DNA of 33,872 nucleotides, taken from Candidatus Woesearchaeota archaeon. Lineage in GTDB: Archaea; Nanobdellota; Nanobdellia; SCGC-AAA011-G17; JACPNG01. The DNA is taken from contig JAFCDT010000011.1 in the NCBI GenBank assembly GCA_017609525.1, forward strand, positions 1 through 33,872, in the 5' to 3' direction. A model generated the notes under the pieces. It ran no database searches, was not told the DNA's origin, and worked only from the letters and a program-made list of their open reading frames with translations. Positions within the stretch are counted from its first letter, which is position 1. Each line of letters starts with the position of its first letter. Both the position numbers and the translations under genes were made by a program. Below, in pieces: positions 7,741 through 16,350 of the stretch.

Positions 7741-7796
7741 AATCACCTCCATAAAAATTTCTAATATTTGTTAGGAAAAGAGATTTATAAGCGCTG
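7741..7796 (-). promoter_or_regulatory. Promoter and Shine-Dalgarno of the micro-ORF cluster
   Basis: Read on the minus strand, a G+C-rich purine/pyrimidine block (GCGCGCAGCGC) precedes TTATAAATCT at 7781-7790, which fits a BRE plus TATA box. A transcript start is expected near 7755-7765. The strong GGAGGTGATT at 7741-7750 then precedes ATG 7738. Confidence 0.5.
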
Positions 7797-7837
7797 CGCG
7801 CGTTTGACTTTTAGGGTTATGATGCGATATATATTTT

Positions 7838-8893
7838 CTAATAATCACTTAATTTTCTTGCATGTCCAGTATATAGTTTAAAGGATTTTCCACCTGTTTC
7901 TGTTGTGGTTTCTTCTTTAGTTATTAGATTCGCACTAGTTAGATTATTTATTCTTCTGCTAAAGGATTTATAAGAAATATCGGGAATTAATTTTGAGATT
8001 TCACTTAGTGTTTTTCCTGGATTTTGTTTTATCGTTTCAAGAATTAAACTTTCATATTTGTCTAGCATTGATGGATCTTTGGTTTTGTAGTCTTTTAGTT
8101 TTGATATTGCTTCTGTTGCATGTTCTTGAGTTATTTTTCTTGATGCTTTGTTCTCAGCTATATTTCCTGCTTCCTTTAAAAGATAAAGTCCTGTTCTGAT
8201 ATCGTTTAGTTCTGCTGTTTTTTGAACAATGATATTAAAGGCCTCTTCATCAAAAACATTTTGAACAAAAGCATAATCTTTTCTTGTTTTAAGAATATCC
8301 CTGGTTTGAGCTTCTGTATAAGGTTTAAAGCTTATTTCATCTATATTCAATCTTGACATGAGCCTTTGGTCTAGTTTTAATAAGAATTCTTTATTATTTG
8401 TGATTAAGAAAATTGATTTTTTATATATGTCTTCTAAAAAATAATAAATTATTGATGAGTCTTCTATTTTATCTGCTTCATCCAGGATTAAAACACAGGT
8501 TTTTTTATTTAACCTGTTTTTGATTTCATTCATTAACTGATCTGTATTTTTATTGTGAGTAAATTTGTATCCTATTTGGTTACATATTTCTAATGCTATT
8601 TTATGTTTGGTTTCTTTTTTCCAACAGTTAATGTATAATTGTATTATGTTCTCATATTGTTCTAATTCTCTTAATACATGTTTTGTTGATACTGTTTTTC
8701 CCACTCCTGGTGGACCATAGATTAAGAGATTTTTTCCATTTCTGTTTTGAAGTAATGGTTTAATGCATAGGGCCATGTATTGTTGTTCTTGCTCTCTAAA
8801 TGGAACTAGTTTTGGTTGGTAGTCATAGTCTAGGTGTTCTGGATTTAAAAAAAGAGATTCATCATCTTTAAGCATGTTATCAAATAAGCTCAT
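7838..8893 (-). CDS. cdc6: Orc1/Cdc6 replication initiator AAA+ ATPase
   Basis: Archaeal replication initiator that binds origin repeats and loads the MCM helicase. The 351-residue protein has an AAA+ core: Walker A GPPGVGKT at residues 60-67, Walker B LILDEAD at 135-141, sensor-1 LITNN near 163 and an arginine region RLMSRLNIDEI near 177. A C-terminal winged helix (about 275-351) would bind DNA. Length is slightly shorter than euryarchaeal Cdc6 (about 400). Archaeal origins often lie beside this gene, but the 73-base upstream gap shows only one weak ORB-like core (AGTGGAAA, 8933-8940). Confidence 0.92.
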   Translation of the reverse strand: MSLFDNMLKDDESLFLNPEHLDYDYQPKLVPFREQEQQYMALCIKPLLQNRNGKNLLIYGPPGVGKTVSTKHVLRELEQYENIIQLYINCWKKETKHKIALEICNQIGYKFTHNKNTDQLMNEIKNRLNKKTCVLILDEADKIEDSSIIYYFLEDIYKKSIFLITNNKEFLLKLDQRLMSRLNIDEISFKPYTEAQTRDILKTRKDYAFVQNVFDEEAFNIIVQKTAELNDIRTGLYLLKEAGNIAENKASRKITQEHATEAISKLKDYKTKDPSMLDKYESLILETIKQNPGKTLSEISKLIPDISYKSFSRRINNLTSANLITKEETTTETGGKSFKLYTGHARKLSDY

Positions 8894-8966
8894 GCGGTTT
8901 ATGTGATTTTATAGATTTTTAATGATTTCTGTAGTGGAAAGCTATATAAAAGAATTTTAAATAAAA

Positions 8967-10625
8967 ATGATTATGAAATCTCTTTGTAGGGCTATTATAA
9001 AAGAAGTTTTGGATAAGAAAATAAAAGCTGTTGATGGAGTCCTTAAAGTTAGGGATAGGTTATGCAAAAAGTTTAGACCTGATTCATTACCCACACTGAT
9101 CCAAATTTTAAGTTATGCCACAAATGAAGAATTAAAGAAGTTAAAATTTATTCAAACCAAGCCAACCAGGGCGATATCCGGAGTTAGTGTTGTGGCAATT
9201 ATGACCAAGCCTTTTAGATGCCCCCATATAAAATCTGGCTTAGGACCCTGCATAATGTGCCCAGGAGGGATTGATAGTAATTTTGGAGATGTTCCACAAA
9301 GTTATACTGGCAGAGAACCAGCAACTATGAGGGGCATAAGAAACAGATATGATTCTTATTTACAGGTTATGAACAGGTTGGAGCAATATATTCTTCTTGG
9401 AATAATTCCTGATAAGGTTGAATTAATTGTTATGGGCGGAACTTTTCCAAGTGTTAATAGGAGGTACCAAGAAACTTTTGTTAAGTATGCATTTAAGGCA
9501 ATGAATGATTTTTCTAGATTGTTTTTTACAAAAGGGGTTTTTAATTTTAAGAGGTTTAAGGATTTTTTTGAGCTGCCTGGAAAAGCAGGAGATCCAAAAA
9601 GAACAAAGAAAATCCAAAAGAAATTGCTGAGATTAAAAGGGAAATGTGTTTTAGAAAAAGAACAAAAGAAAAATGAAAAGGCAAAGATAAGGTGTGTTGG
9701 TTTAACAATTGAAACTAGACCTGATTATGCAACTGAAAAAGAAGCTAAACAAATGTTAAGGTTGGGATGTACTAGAGTAGAGTTAGGGATGCAAAGTGTT
9801 TATGAAGATGTTTTGAAGTTTATGCGCAGGGGGCATAGTGTTGAAGATACAAAAAAGGCATTTAAAATTTTAAGAAATCATGGATTTAAGATTAATGTTC
9901 ATTATATGATTGGTTTTAAGAGAGCTAAGGAAGAGTTAGAAGGATTAAAACAATTATTTCTGGATGAAGACTATAAACCAGATATGTTGAAGTTGTATCC
10001 GGTTATGGTTGTTAAAGGAACAAAATTATACAAATTATGGAAATCAAAGAAATATAAAGCTATTACAACAAAAGAAGCAGTCAAGGTGCTTTCTAGGTTT
10101 AAATCCTATGTTCCTAAGTATGTCAGAATTATGAGGGTTCAAAGAGATATTCCTGGTTATTTGGCTGAAGCAGGAGTAGATAGAAACAATCTTAGGCAGT
10201 ATGTTAAAAAAGAGATGAATAAATATGGATTAAAATGCAAATGTATAAGGTGTAGGGAAATAAGAAATGAGAAGATAAAAAACCCTGTATTAAAGATTTT
10301 AGAATATAATGCTAATGGTGGTGAGGAGTATTTGATTAGTTTTGAGGAAAAAGACAGATTGATTGGATTTTGCAGGTTGCGGATTTTTGATAAAAAAGCT
10401 TTTGTTAGGGAATTGCATATTTATTCTAAGGTTTTGGAAATTGGTAAGAAAGGAAAAAGTTTACAGCATATGGGTTTTGGTAAAAGATTAATGAAAAAAG
10501 CAGAGGAGATCTGCAAAAAGAATAAAATTAAGAAATTATATGTTATTTCTGGTGTGGGAACAAGAGAGTATTATAGGAAGCTAGGATATAAAAAAGATGG
10601 TTATTATATGGCCAAACTCTTTTAA
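8967..10625 (+). CDS. elp3: Elp3, radical SAM-GNAT tRNA uridine(34) carboxymethyl transferase
   Basis: Archaeal Elp3 makes cm5U at wobble uridine 34 of tRNA using acetyl-CoA and SAM. The 552-residue, full-length protein carries the radical SAM cysteines in RCPHIKSGLGPCIMCPGG (Cys85, Cys95, Cys98). A TIM-barrel core includes RCVGLTIETRPDYA and GCTRVELGMQSVYEDVL, followed by the Cys-rich segment CKCIRCREIRN near residue 425 and a GNAT acetyltransferase domain to the end (GFGKRLMKKAEEICKK). A TATA box at 8943-8950 is 27 bases before the ATG at 8973, so that ATG may be the true, leaderless start. Confidence 0.93.
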   Translation: MIMKSLCRAIIKEVLDKKIKAVDGVLKVRDRLCKKFRPDSLPTLIQILSYATNEELKKLKFIQTKPTRAISGVSVVAIMTKPFRCPHIKSGLGPCIMCPGGIDSNFGDVPQSYTGREPATMRGIRNRYDSYLQVMNRLEQYILLGIIPDKVELIVMGGTFPSVNRRYQETFVKYAFKAMNDFSRLFFTKGVFNFKRFKDFFELPGKAGDPKRTKKIQKKLLRLKGKCVLEKEQKKNEKAKIRCVGLTIETRPDYATEKEAKQMLRLGCTRVELGMQSVYEDVLKFMRRGHSVEDTKKAFKILRNHGFKINVHYMIGFKRAKEELEGLKQLFLDEDYKPDMLKLYPVMVVKGTKLYKLWKSKKYKAITTKEAVKVLSRFKSYVPKYVRIMRVQRDIPGYLAEAGVDRNNLRQYVKKEMNKYGLKCKCIRCREIRNEKIKNPVLKILEYNANGGEEYLISFEEKDRLIGFCRLRIFDKKAFVRELHIYSKVLEIGKKGKSLQHMGFGKRLMKKAEEICKKNKIKKLYVISGVGTREYYRKLGYKKDGYYMAKLF

Positions 10626-10646
10626 TTATTTGTTTCTTATTTTGAT

Positions 10647-12227
10647 TTATTCCAAACATGCTTTAATAAAATTATAAAACAGGGGCGAAGGTTTTTCAAG
10701 TTTTGACTTTAGTTCTGGATGCGATTGTGTTGCAACAAAAAATTTGTGATCTGGCAATTCAATAAATTCAGCAAGCCTTTTGTCTGAAGAAAAACCAGAT
10801 ATTATCAGATTATTTTTTTGCAGTATTTCATGATATTCTGGATTGACTTCATACCTATGACGATGTCTTTCAAATACCCTGCCGGTTTTATAAAATTCTT
10901 TAATTTTGCCTGAGACTATGGCTTCTTGAGATCCCAAACGCATGGTTGCTCCTTTCATATGTATATTTTTTTGTTCAGGCAGTATGTCAATAACCCTGTG
11001 TGCAATGTTTTCATTAACTTCTGTAGTGTTTGCATTATCTAAATTACATACGTTTCTTGCAAATTCAATGATTGCAAGTTGCATACCAAGACACAAACCT
11101 AGAAAGGGTATGTTGTTTTCTCTGCAATATTTGATAACATGGATCTTACCTTCAATTCCTCTGTTTCCAAATCCGCCTGGAACAATAACTCCGTTAACAT
11201 TCTTAATCTTTTTTTCTATATCTTTGATATCTGTGGTTTCAACCCACCTTATGTTGATTTTGCATTTAAAATTTGCCGAACAATGGTTTAGGGCTTCAAT
11301 GACGCTAGCATAAGAATCACCAAGCCGAGTGTACTTTCCACAGATCGCAATCTTAATTTCTTTATCAGGATTTTCAAGATTATTCAACAAATGTTCCCAA
11401 TTCTTGATGTCCGGGTTTATTTGCAGATTGAATTTTTTATTTATTCTATCCAATAATCCCTCTTCCTTGAAGATTAAAGGAATTTTATAGATATTATCTA
11501 CATCAAGCCCTGTGATGACATCTTTTTTGTCTATATTCCCAAAGATTGCTATTTTTTCTTTGATGTGATCGGTGAGTATTTCTTCACACCTTCCTATGAT
11601 AATGTCTGGCTGTATTCCAATTTTTCTAAGTAAGTTTATGCTTTGTTGAGTGGGTTTTGATTTTTGTTCATTAACATTTTTTGGTATTGGAATATATGTC
11701 AGATGGATATATAGAATATTACCACTATTGACATCTTTTTTCATTTGTCTTACTGCTTCTAGAAAGAGTTGGTTTTCTATGTCTCCAACCGTGCCCCCTA
11801 TTTCTATAAGTACTATGTCTGCTTTTTCTTTCTTAGCGATTTCAAAGATTTTTTGTTTTATTAGATCTGTAACATGCGGAATAAACTGCACTGTTTTTCC
11901 AAGATAATCTCCTTTTCGTTCTTTTTTCATGATCATGCTAAAAATTTTCCCCATTGTTAGGTTCCATTCTGATTTACAATTTATATTGAGGAAGCGTTCA
12001 TAATGACCAAAATCCATATCAACTTCTCCCCCATCATCCAATACAAAAACTTCCCCGTGCTCTATGGGATTCATTGTCCCTGGATCTGTGTTAAGATATC
12101 CATCACACTTTATCGGGACGATTTTAAGATTTTGAGAAAGGAGTTTACCTATGCTTGCTGCAGCTACACCTTTACCTAATCCAGAAAGAACTCCACCAGT
12201 AAAGACAATAATCTTTGTTTGGCGCAT
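10647..12227 (-). CDS. pyrG: CTP synthase
   Basis: Makes CTP from UTP, ATP and glutamine. The 526-residue protein has the N-terminal synthase domain with P-loop GGVLSGLGKG (residues 11-20) and the UTP/Mg region DPGTMNPIEHGEVFVLDDG. The C-terminal class I glutamine amidotransferase domain has nucleophile Cys379 in GLCLGMQ and His503/Glu505 in SHPE. All catalytic parts are present and the length is normal. A TATA-like CTTTAAATAG lies about 27 bases before the start at 12227. It is convergent with elp3. Confidence 0.97.
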   Translation of the reverse strand: MRQTKIIVFTGGVLSGLGKGVAAASIGKLLSQNLKIVPIKCDGYLNTDPGTMNPIEHGEVFVLDDGGEVDMDFGHYERFLNINCKSEWNLTMGKIFSMIMKKERKGDYLGKTVQFIPHVTDLIKQKIFEIAKKEKADIVLIEIGGTVGDIENQLFLEAVRQMKKDVNSGNILYIHLTYIPIPKNVNEQKSKPTQQSINLLRKIGIQPDIIIGRCEEILTDHIKEKIAIFGNIDKKDVITGLDVDNIYKIPLIFKEEGLLDRINKKFNLQINPDIKNWEHLLNNLENPDKEIKIAICGKYTRLGDSYASVIEALNHCSANFKCKINIRWVETTDIKDIEKKIKNVNGVIVPGGFGNRGIEGKIHVIKYCRENNIPFLGLCLGMQLAIIEFARNVCNLDNANTTEVNENIAHRVIDILPEQKNIHMKGATMRLGSQEAIVSGKIKEFYKTGRVFERHRHRYEVNPEYHEILQKNNLIISGFSSDKRLAEFIELPDHKFFVATQSHPELKSKLEKPSPLFYNFIKACLE

Positions 12228-12356
12228 TTTATAAAAAATATATATTACTATTTAAAGATTAGTGTGATTTGCTATTACTTTTGCCATTTAGGCCATCAAA
12301 TCTCCTATTTTTTAAAAATAGAAAACTATATAATCTATTTAGTATTTTTAAACACC

Positions 12357-12662
12357 ATGATAGAACTTGGTGGAAATATCATATTAGTGGGGTTTAAAGA
12401 CCTAGAGCCGGCCAAATTAATAGTTGTTAAAAAAATGGTCGGAACCTATGCTAAAAAGATAGCTGATAAAGTAGAGCTAAAGGAGCTAAAAGTTGAGCTT
12501 AAACCCATTCATAATAAAGAGAAAGATGAAGAAAAACAAAAATATGAAGTAAAGGCTAATGCACATACAGATAAGAAAGACTATAATGCTGAAACAACAC
12601 AGTTTAATCTATTCTATGCTTTAGATGAGGTTTTGGGCAAGATAATTACACAGGTTGAATAA
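12357..12662 (+). CDS. Small protein resembling ribosome hibernation factor HPF/RaiA
   Basis: A 101-residue protein with apparent beta-alpha-beta-beta-beta-alpha order: MIELGGNIILVGF, helix LEPAKLIVVKKMVGTYAKKIAD, strands KELKVELKPIH and KYEVKANAHT, then helix TTQFNLFYALDEVLGKIITQVE. This order and the ALDEVLGKI helix recall the S30AE domain of HPF/RaiA, which sits in the decoding centre of dormant ribosomes. Sequence identity is weak and the charged loop is expanded, so this is a fold-level guess. ATG 12357 is chosen because a TATA box (CTATATAATC, 12326-12335) is 25 bases upstream. It precedes the eL21 operon by 51 bases. Confidence 0.5.
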   Translation: MIELGGNIILVGFKDLEPAKLIVVKKMVGTYAKKIADKVELKELKVELKPIHNKEKDEEKQKYEVKANAHTDKKDYNAETTQFNLFYALDEVLGKIITQVE

Positions 12663-12713
12663 AAACCTTTATAAAGCACGATATGTTGAAATTTTAAATA
12701 AGGAGAGATAAAA

Positions 12714-13004
12714 ATGGCACAAAGAGTAGGTGGTTTTAGAAGAAAAACAAGAAGCAAATTAAGAAAATCCAAGAAAGATAGAGGCAAGATTAGCATAGCT
12801 AAACATGTTCAGCAGTTTAAGATTGGAGAAAAAGTTTGCTTAAAAGCAGAGCCTGCTGTACAAAAAGGGATGTATTTTCCTAGGTATCATGGAAAGTCTG
12901 GAATTGTCTCTGGAAAGCAAGGAAAATGCTATTATGTTAAAATAAAGGATGGGAATAAAGAAAAAACTTTATTGACACATCCTATTCATTTAAGGAGGCT
13001 TTAA
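12714..13004 (+). CDS. rpl21e: Large subunit ribosomal protein eL21
   Basis: Archaeal/eukaryotic ribosomal protein of the 50S subunit. The 96-residue length is normal. The basic N-terminus (MAQRVGGFRRKTRSK) is followed by the SH3-like barrel with GEKVCLKAEPAVQKGMYFPRY-type residues and the conserved end THPIHLRRL. A TATA box CCTTTATAAAGC at about 12665 and the Shine-Dalgarno AAGGAGAG before ATG 12714 mark the head of a transcript with rpo4 and the DUF655 gene. Confidence 0.96.
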   Translation: MAQRVGGFRRKTRSKLRKSKKDRGKISIAKHVQQFKIGEKVCLKAEPAVQKGMYFPRYHGKSGIVSGKQGKCYYVKIKDGNKEKTLLTHPIHLRRL

Positions 13005-13346
13005 ATGGTTGATTTGAAAGTTATTGAAGAAAAACCAATCAGCATGGTTGAGCTTAAAAACAAGATAGCTCTAATTAAGAAAAGAGACCAAGAATTAAAT
13101 TTTAGATCAAATAAAGTTCAGGAGTACCTTAATGCTTTTGTTACATTAACTGAAAAAGAAGCAAATGAATTAAAGAAAAAGATGGAAGAACTTAATATTT
13201 CAAGATTAAAAGACAGACATATTGTGAAAGTGCTGGACATTATGCCAGAGGATCTTGATGGATTAAAAGCATTATTTGCAGGTGAAAATATTACAATAAA
13301 ACAAGAAGATTTAACTAGGATCTTAGAAGTTATAAGACAAAAATGA
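13005..13346 (+). CDS. rpo4: RNA polymerase subunit Rpo4 (RpoF)
   Basis: Forms the stalk of archaeal RNA polymerase with Rpo7, binding nascent RNA and helping open promoters. The 113-residue length is typical, with the HRDC-like helical domain including RLKDRHIVKVLDIMPEDLDG. Its ATG directly follows the eL21 stop (TAAATG), and the Shine-Dalgarno AGGAGGCT lies inside the end of the eL21 gene, implying translational coupling. The eL21-rpo4-DUF655 order is widespread in archaea. Confidence 0.94.
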   Translation: MVDLKVIEEKPISMVELKNKIALIKKRDQELNFRSNKVQEYLNAFVTLTEKEANELKKKMEELNISRLKDRHIVKVLDIMPEDLDGLKALFAGENITIKQEDLTRILEVIRQK

Positions 13347-13358
13347 GGATAAAAGAAA

Positions 13359-13916
13359 ATGCAACCGGTAAGAGAAGAGTGGGCGATTATATTGGACTTT
13401 TTGCCGAATGGATACCCATTCGATACAAGACCAATGCATGTAAAGACACCAATAGCTCAAGCTATAGGCCGGGACCATTTTATCCTATTAGAATTAATTC
13501 CTAAAAAAGGCATAACCCTACAGCCCCAGGAAGAAGTATACATGGGTGAAGGAAAGAGAGATAAAATTCATCATATTCTAAGCAGAATTTCTTTGAGCAA
13601 ACTTACACAAACTGCTAAAGGAGAGTTAAATGTAGTTATAAATAGGTTGGTAAATGAAAAGGAACAGAAATTTGTGGATTTTTTCAGTAATGCAGGCCCA
13701 ATTAATACGAGAAGACACCAAATTGAGTTGTTGCCGGGGATAGGTAAGAAACATATGTGGGAAATCTTAGAAGCTAGAAAAAATGGTCCGTTTAAGAGTT
13801 TTGCAGATATAAAGGAAAGAGTAAGGTTAATACCTGACCCTGAATCAATGATAATCAAGAGAATCTTAATGGAAATAAATGAAGAGGATAAATATAAGCT
13901 ATTTGCCGGAACTTAA
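13359..13916 (+). CDS. DUF655 archaeal protein with helix-hairpin-helix
   Basis: Archaea-specific protein usually encoded after eL21 and rpo4. The 185 residues start with a beta-rich OB-like region (about 1-75, EEWAIILDFLPNGYP) followed by helix-hairpin-helix elements: ELLPGIGKKHMWEILEARK near 127 and a DIKERVRLIPDP segment near 155. The family is predicted to bind nucleic acid, probably in RNA processing or ribosome biogenesis; no activity is shown here. GAGGATAA precedes ATG 13359. In many archaea ksgA comes next, but here uS13 follows. Confidence 0.88.
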   Translation: MQPVREEWAIILDFLPNGYPFDTRPMHVKTPIAQAIGRDHFILLELIPKKGITLQPQEEVYMGEGKRDKIHHILSRISLSKLTQTAKGELNVVINRLVNEKEQKFVDFFSNAGPINTRRHQIELLPGIGKKHMWEILEARKNGPFKSFADIKERVRLIPDPESMIIKRILMEINEEDKYKLFAGT

Positions 13917-13959
13917 TACTTTAGTAAAGTTTTTAAATATTATGTTTTTTTGATTTAGA

Positions 13960-14430
13960 ATGGCCAAAAACGAAGAATTTAAACAACTGATAAGACTTGG
14001 AGACAAGGATCTTGATGGCAATAGAAGCACCTATTTTGCTTTGACTAAGATCAAAGGAGTTAGTTATGCATTTGCTAATGCATTGTGCAATATTTTTGAT
14101 CTAAAAAAGACTGAAAAAATTGGAAACCTGTCTGATGACCAACTTGAAAAAATAAAAGATGCTATAAAAAATCCAAGCAAATATAAAATAAGTCCTTGGT
14201 TGTTTAATCGGCAAAAAGATTTTGATAGTGGAGAGGATCAACATCTTATTTCCTCTGACTTAAAATTAAGAAAAGATTTTGATATTAAAAGATTAAGAAT
14301 GATTAAAAGTTATCGCGGTTTTAGGCATGGTTTTGGATTACCTTTAAGAGGGCAAAGAACAAAATCAAATTTTAGAAAAGGTACCACAGTGGGAGTAAAA
14401 AAGAAAGGAGCGAAAGGTAAGAAGAAATAA
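13960..14430 (+). CDS. rps13: Small subunit ribosomal protein uS13
   Basis: Head-domain protein of the 30S subunit that contacts tRNA and 50S. The 156 residues include the helix-two-turn-helix (ALTKIKGVSYAFANALCNIF) and the Arg/Lys-rich C-terminus with RGFRHGFGLPLRGQRTK and GVKKKGAKGKKK. Length is normal for archaea. A TATA-like TTTTTAAATATT at about 13930-13941 suggests a leaderless start at 13960. It heads the uS13-uS4-uS11-rpo3 group conserved across archaea. Confidence 0.96.
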   Translation: MAKNEEFKQLIRLGDKDLDGNRSTYFALTKIKGVSYAFANALCNIFDLKKTEKIGNLSDDQLEKIKDAIKNPSKYKISPWLFNRQKDFDSGEDQHLISSDLKLRKDFDIKRLRMIKSYRGFRHGFGLPLRGQRTKSNFRKGTTVGVKKKGAKGKKK

Positions 14431-14432
14431 AA

Positions 14433-15077
14433 ATGGGAGATCCTAAACAACAGAGAAAAAAATACAAAACACCGCTGCATCCGTGGCAAAGAGATAGATT
14501 GAATGAAGAAAGACAACTTCTTAAAGAATATGGATTAAAAAACAAAAAAGAATTATGGAAGTTTGAATCTTTGTTGAGAAAATTTAAGAGTCAAGCTAAA
14601 TCTTTAATTGCAAGTAGTGGGGAACAAGCTGAAAAAGAAGGGAAACAACTTTTGGATAGATTATATAGACTGAATTTAGTTAATAAAGATACAAAAATTG
14701 AAGATGTTTTGGGTTTGTCTTTGCGGAATGTTTTAGACAGGCGATTACAAACCATGGTTTTTAATCAGAAGTTAGCTAGAACAATTAAGCAGGCCAGACA
14801 GTTTGTGGTTCATGGTCATATTTTGATTGGAAACAAAAAAGTTAATATTCCCGGTTATATTGTGTTAAGAGATGAAGAAACTAAAATCAATTTTAATCCC
14901 CGTTCCAGTATTGCTAATGAGGAACACCCAGAGAGATTAAAAGACGAAAGTGTTAAGCAAGAAATCAAAAAAGAGAAGAAGACAGAAACTAAAGAGAAAC
15001 CTAAAAAAGAAGAAAAGAAAGAAAAAGTAGAAGAAAAGAAAAAAGACACTAAAAAAGAGGAAGTAAAGAAAAAATGA
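14433..15077 (+). CDS. rps4: Small subunit ribosomal protein uS4 with extended Lys/Glu tail
   Basis: Primary 16S rRNA-binding assembly protein. The archaeal N-terminus ([18 protein letters not shown]), the central helical part and the S4 RNA-binding domain ([20 protein letters not shown] and [17 protein letters not shown]) are all present. Residues about 173-214 form a low-complexity tail of Lys and Glu not needed for the fold. The tail may be a flexible, charge-alternating extension; its role is unknown. It follows uS13 by 2 bases and overlaps uS11 by 4 bases (ATGA). Confidence 0.95.
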   Translation: MGDPKQQRKKYKTPLHPWQRDRLNEERQLLKEYGLKNKKELWKFESLLRKFKSQAKSLIASSGEQAEKEGKQLLDRLYRLNLVNKDTKIEDVLGLSLRNVLDRRLQTMVFNQKLARTIKQARQFVVHGHILIGNKKVNIPGYIVLRDEETKINFNPRSSIANEEHPERLKDESVKQEIKKEKKTETKEKPKKEEKKEKVEEKKKDTKKEEVKKK

Positions 15078-15478
15078 AAGATAGAAAAGAAAAATTAAGA
15101 TGGGGAGTTGCACATATTTATTCTAGTTATAATAATACCATTATTCATGTTACAGATATTACTGGAAGTGAAACTATTGCTAAAGCTGGAGGAGGGATGA
15201 TGGTTAAGGCTCATAGATTAGAGAGCAGCCCTACTGCTGCTATGAGTGCTGCTAAAAAAGTTGCAGAAGAAGCAAAAGAAAAAGGAATTAATGCCATACA
15301 TGTTAAGTTAAGGGCCCCTGGAGGCCATGAAGGGCCTAGTAATCCTGGTCCTGGAGCACAGGCAGCTGTAAGAGCTTTATCCAGGTCTGGTATGAGGATT
15401 GGAATCATAGAAGATGTTACAGCTGTGCCGCATGATGGTTGTAGAAAAAGCCATAAAAGAAGAGGGAGAAGGGTTTAA
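15074..15478 (+). CDS. rps11: Small subunit ribosomal protein uS11
   Basis: 30S platform protein contacting mRNA near the E site. The 134-residue sequence is highly conserved: [57 protein letters not shown] and the end [21 protein letters not shown]. The start overlaps the uS4 stop (ATGA) and the stop abuts rpo3 (TAAATG). Confidence 0.98.
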   Translation: MKDRKEKLRWGVAHIYSSYNNTIIHVTDITGSETIAKAGGGMMVKAHRLESSPTAAMSAAKKVAEEAKEKGINAIHVKLRAPGGHEGPSNPGPGAQAAVRALSRSGMRIGIIEDVTAVPHDGCRKSHKRRGRRV

Positions 15479-16246
15479 ATGGTGGATATTAAAGTACTGG
15501 ATAAGAATAAGGAAAAGATTAGTTTGATTGTTAAAAATACTAATAGCGTTTTTATCAATACATTGAGGAGAATGATTATGGAAGAGGTTCCAACATTAGC
15601 TATTGAAGATGTTAAATTTATAGAAAATAGTTCTGCCCTGTATGATGAAATGATTGCCCATAGGTTGGGACTGGTTGCATTAAAAACTGATTTAAAAAGT
15701 TATGATATTAAGAAAAAAGGAAAAGGCAGCAAGGTTTTTACTGAACTAACTTTTAAATTAAAGGCGAAAGGACCAGGAAATGTTTATGCTGAGGAAATTA
15801 AGTTTAAAGACCCTAAGGTTAAGGCAGTATATCCAAAAACCTTGATTGCTAAACTTTTGAAAGGACAGAATTTAAATATTGAAGGGACAGCGATCTTGGG
15901 TATTGGCAAGGACCACACAAAATTTTCTCCTGGTTTGGTTTATTTCCATGGGTATCCAAATATCGAAATTATAAAACCTATGGTGGCTACTGGTGCTGTC
16001 AAGGTCTGCCCTAAACATGTTTTTAGATTAGCAAATAAAAAATTAGAGGTTGTAGATTTACTGAAATGTGATTTATGCATGGCATGTGTTAATGAATTGC
16101 CTGAAGCTATTAAAGTTGAGGGAAGTAAAAAAGATTTTATTGTTAATATTGAATCATGGGGACAGTTGAAGGCTAAAGAAATGGTTCAATATGCTATTGA
16201 GCTTTTGAATGATAAGCTTGATGAGTTTGGAAAGTTGATTAAATAA
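15479..16246 (+). CDS. rpo3: RNA polymerase subunit Rpo3 (RpoD)
   Basis: Counterpart of bacterial alpha and eukaryotic Rpb3; pairs with Rpo11 to nucleate RNA polymerase assembly. The 255 residues include the dimerisation motif NTLRRMIMEEVPTLAIE and DEMIAHRLGLVAL. A ferredoxin-like insertion carries Cys177 (CPKHV), Cys197, Cys200 and Cys203 (CDLCMAC), the four ligands expected for one 4Fe-4S cluster as in several archaeal Rpo3 proteins. Start ATG abuts the uS11 stop. It is followed after 9 bases by tRNA-Leu. Confidence 0.96.
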   Translation: MVDIKVLDKNKEKISLIVKNTNSVFINTLRRMIMEEVPTLAIEDVKFIENSSALYDEMIAHRLGLVALKTDLKSYDIKKKGKGSKVFTELTFKLKAKGPGNVYAEEIKFKDPKVKAVYPKTLIAKLLKGQNLNIEGTAILGIGKDHTKFSPGLVYFHGYPNIEIIKPMVATGAVKVCPKHVFRLANKKLEVVDLLKCDLCMACVNELPEAIKVEGSKKDFIVNIESWGQLKAKEMVQYAIELLNDKLDEFGKLIK

Positions 16247-16255
16247 ACCTGGGAG

Positions 16256-16339
16256 GCGGGAGTGCCGGAGTGGTCAAACGGGATGCGCTAAGGACGCATT
16301 GGCTTAGTGCCTACGCAGGTTCGAATCCTGTCTCCCGCA
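16256..16339 (+). tRNA. tRNA-Leu with anticodon AAG
   Basis: An 84-nucleotide class II tRNA. The acceptor stem GCGGGAG pairs fully with CTCCCGC (16332-16338), discriminator A at 16339, no encoded CCA. The D-stem is CCG/CGG, the anticodon stem ATGCG/CGCAT encloses loop CTAAGGA, so the anticodon is AAG at 16290-16292. The variable arm has a GGC/GCC stem and the T-loop is TTCGAAT. Anticodon AAG is unusual in archaea, where GAG is expected; the loop differs from CTGAGGA by one base. It sits between rpo3 and eL18 and is probably co-transcribed and cut out. Confidence 0.92.
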
Positions 16340-16350
16340 GTTTTGAAAAA

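Noticed and set aside
12219-12356. Upstream extension of the HPF-like protein
   Set aside because: The extension overlaps the pyrG start region and is aromatic and AT-driven; the TATA box at 12326-12335 lies inside it and fits ATG 12357.
16270-16350. Upstream extension of eL18
   Set aside because: It runs through the tRNA-Leu gene; the family start is ATG 16351.
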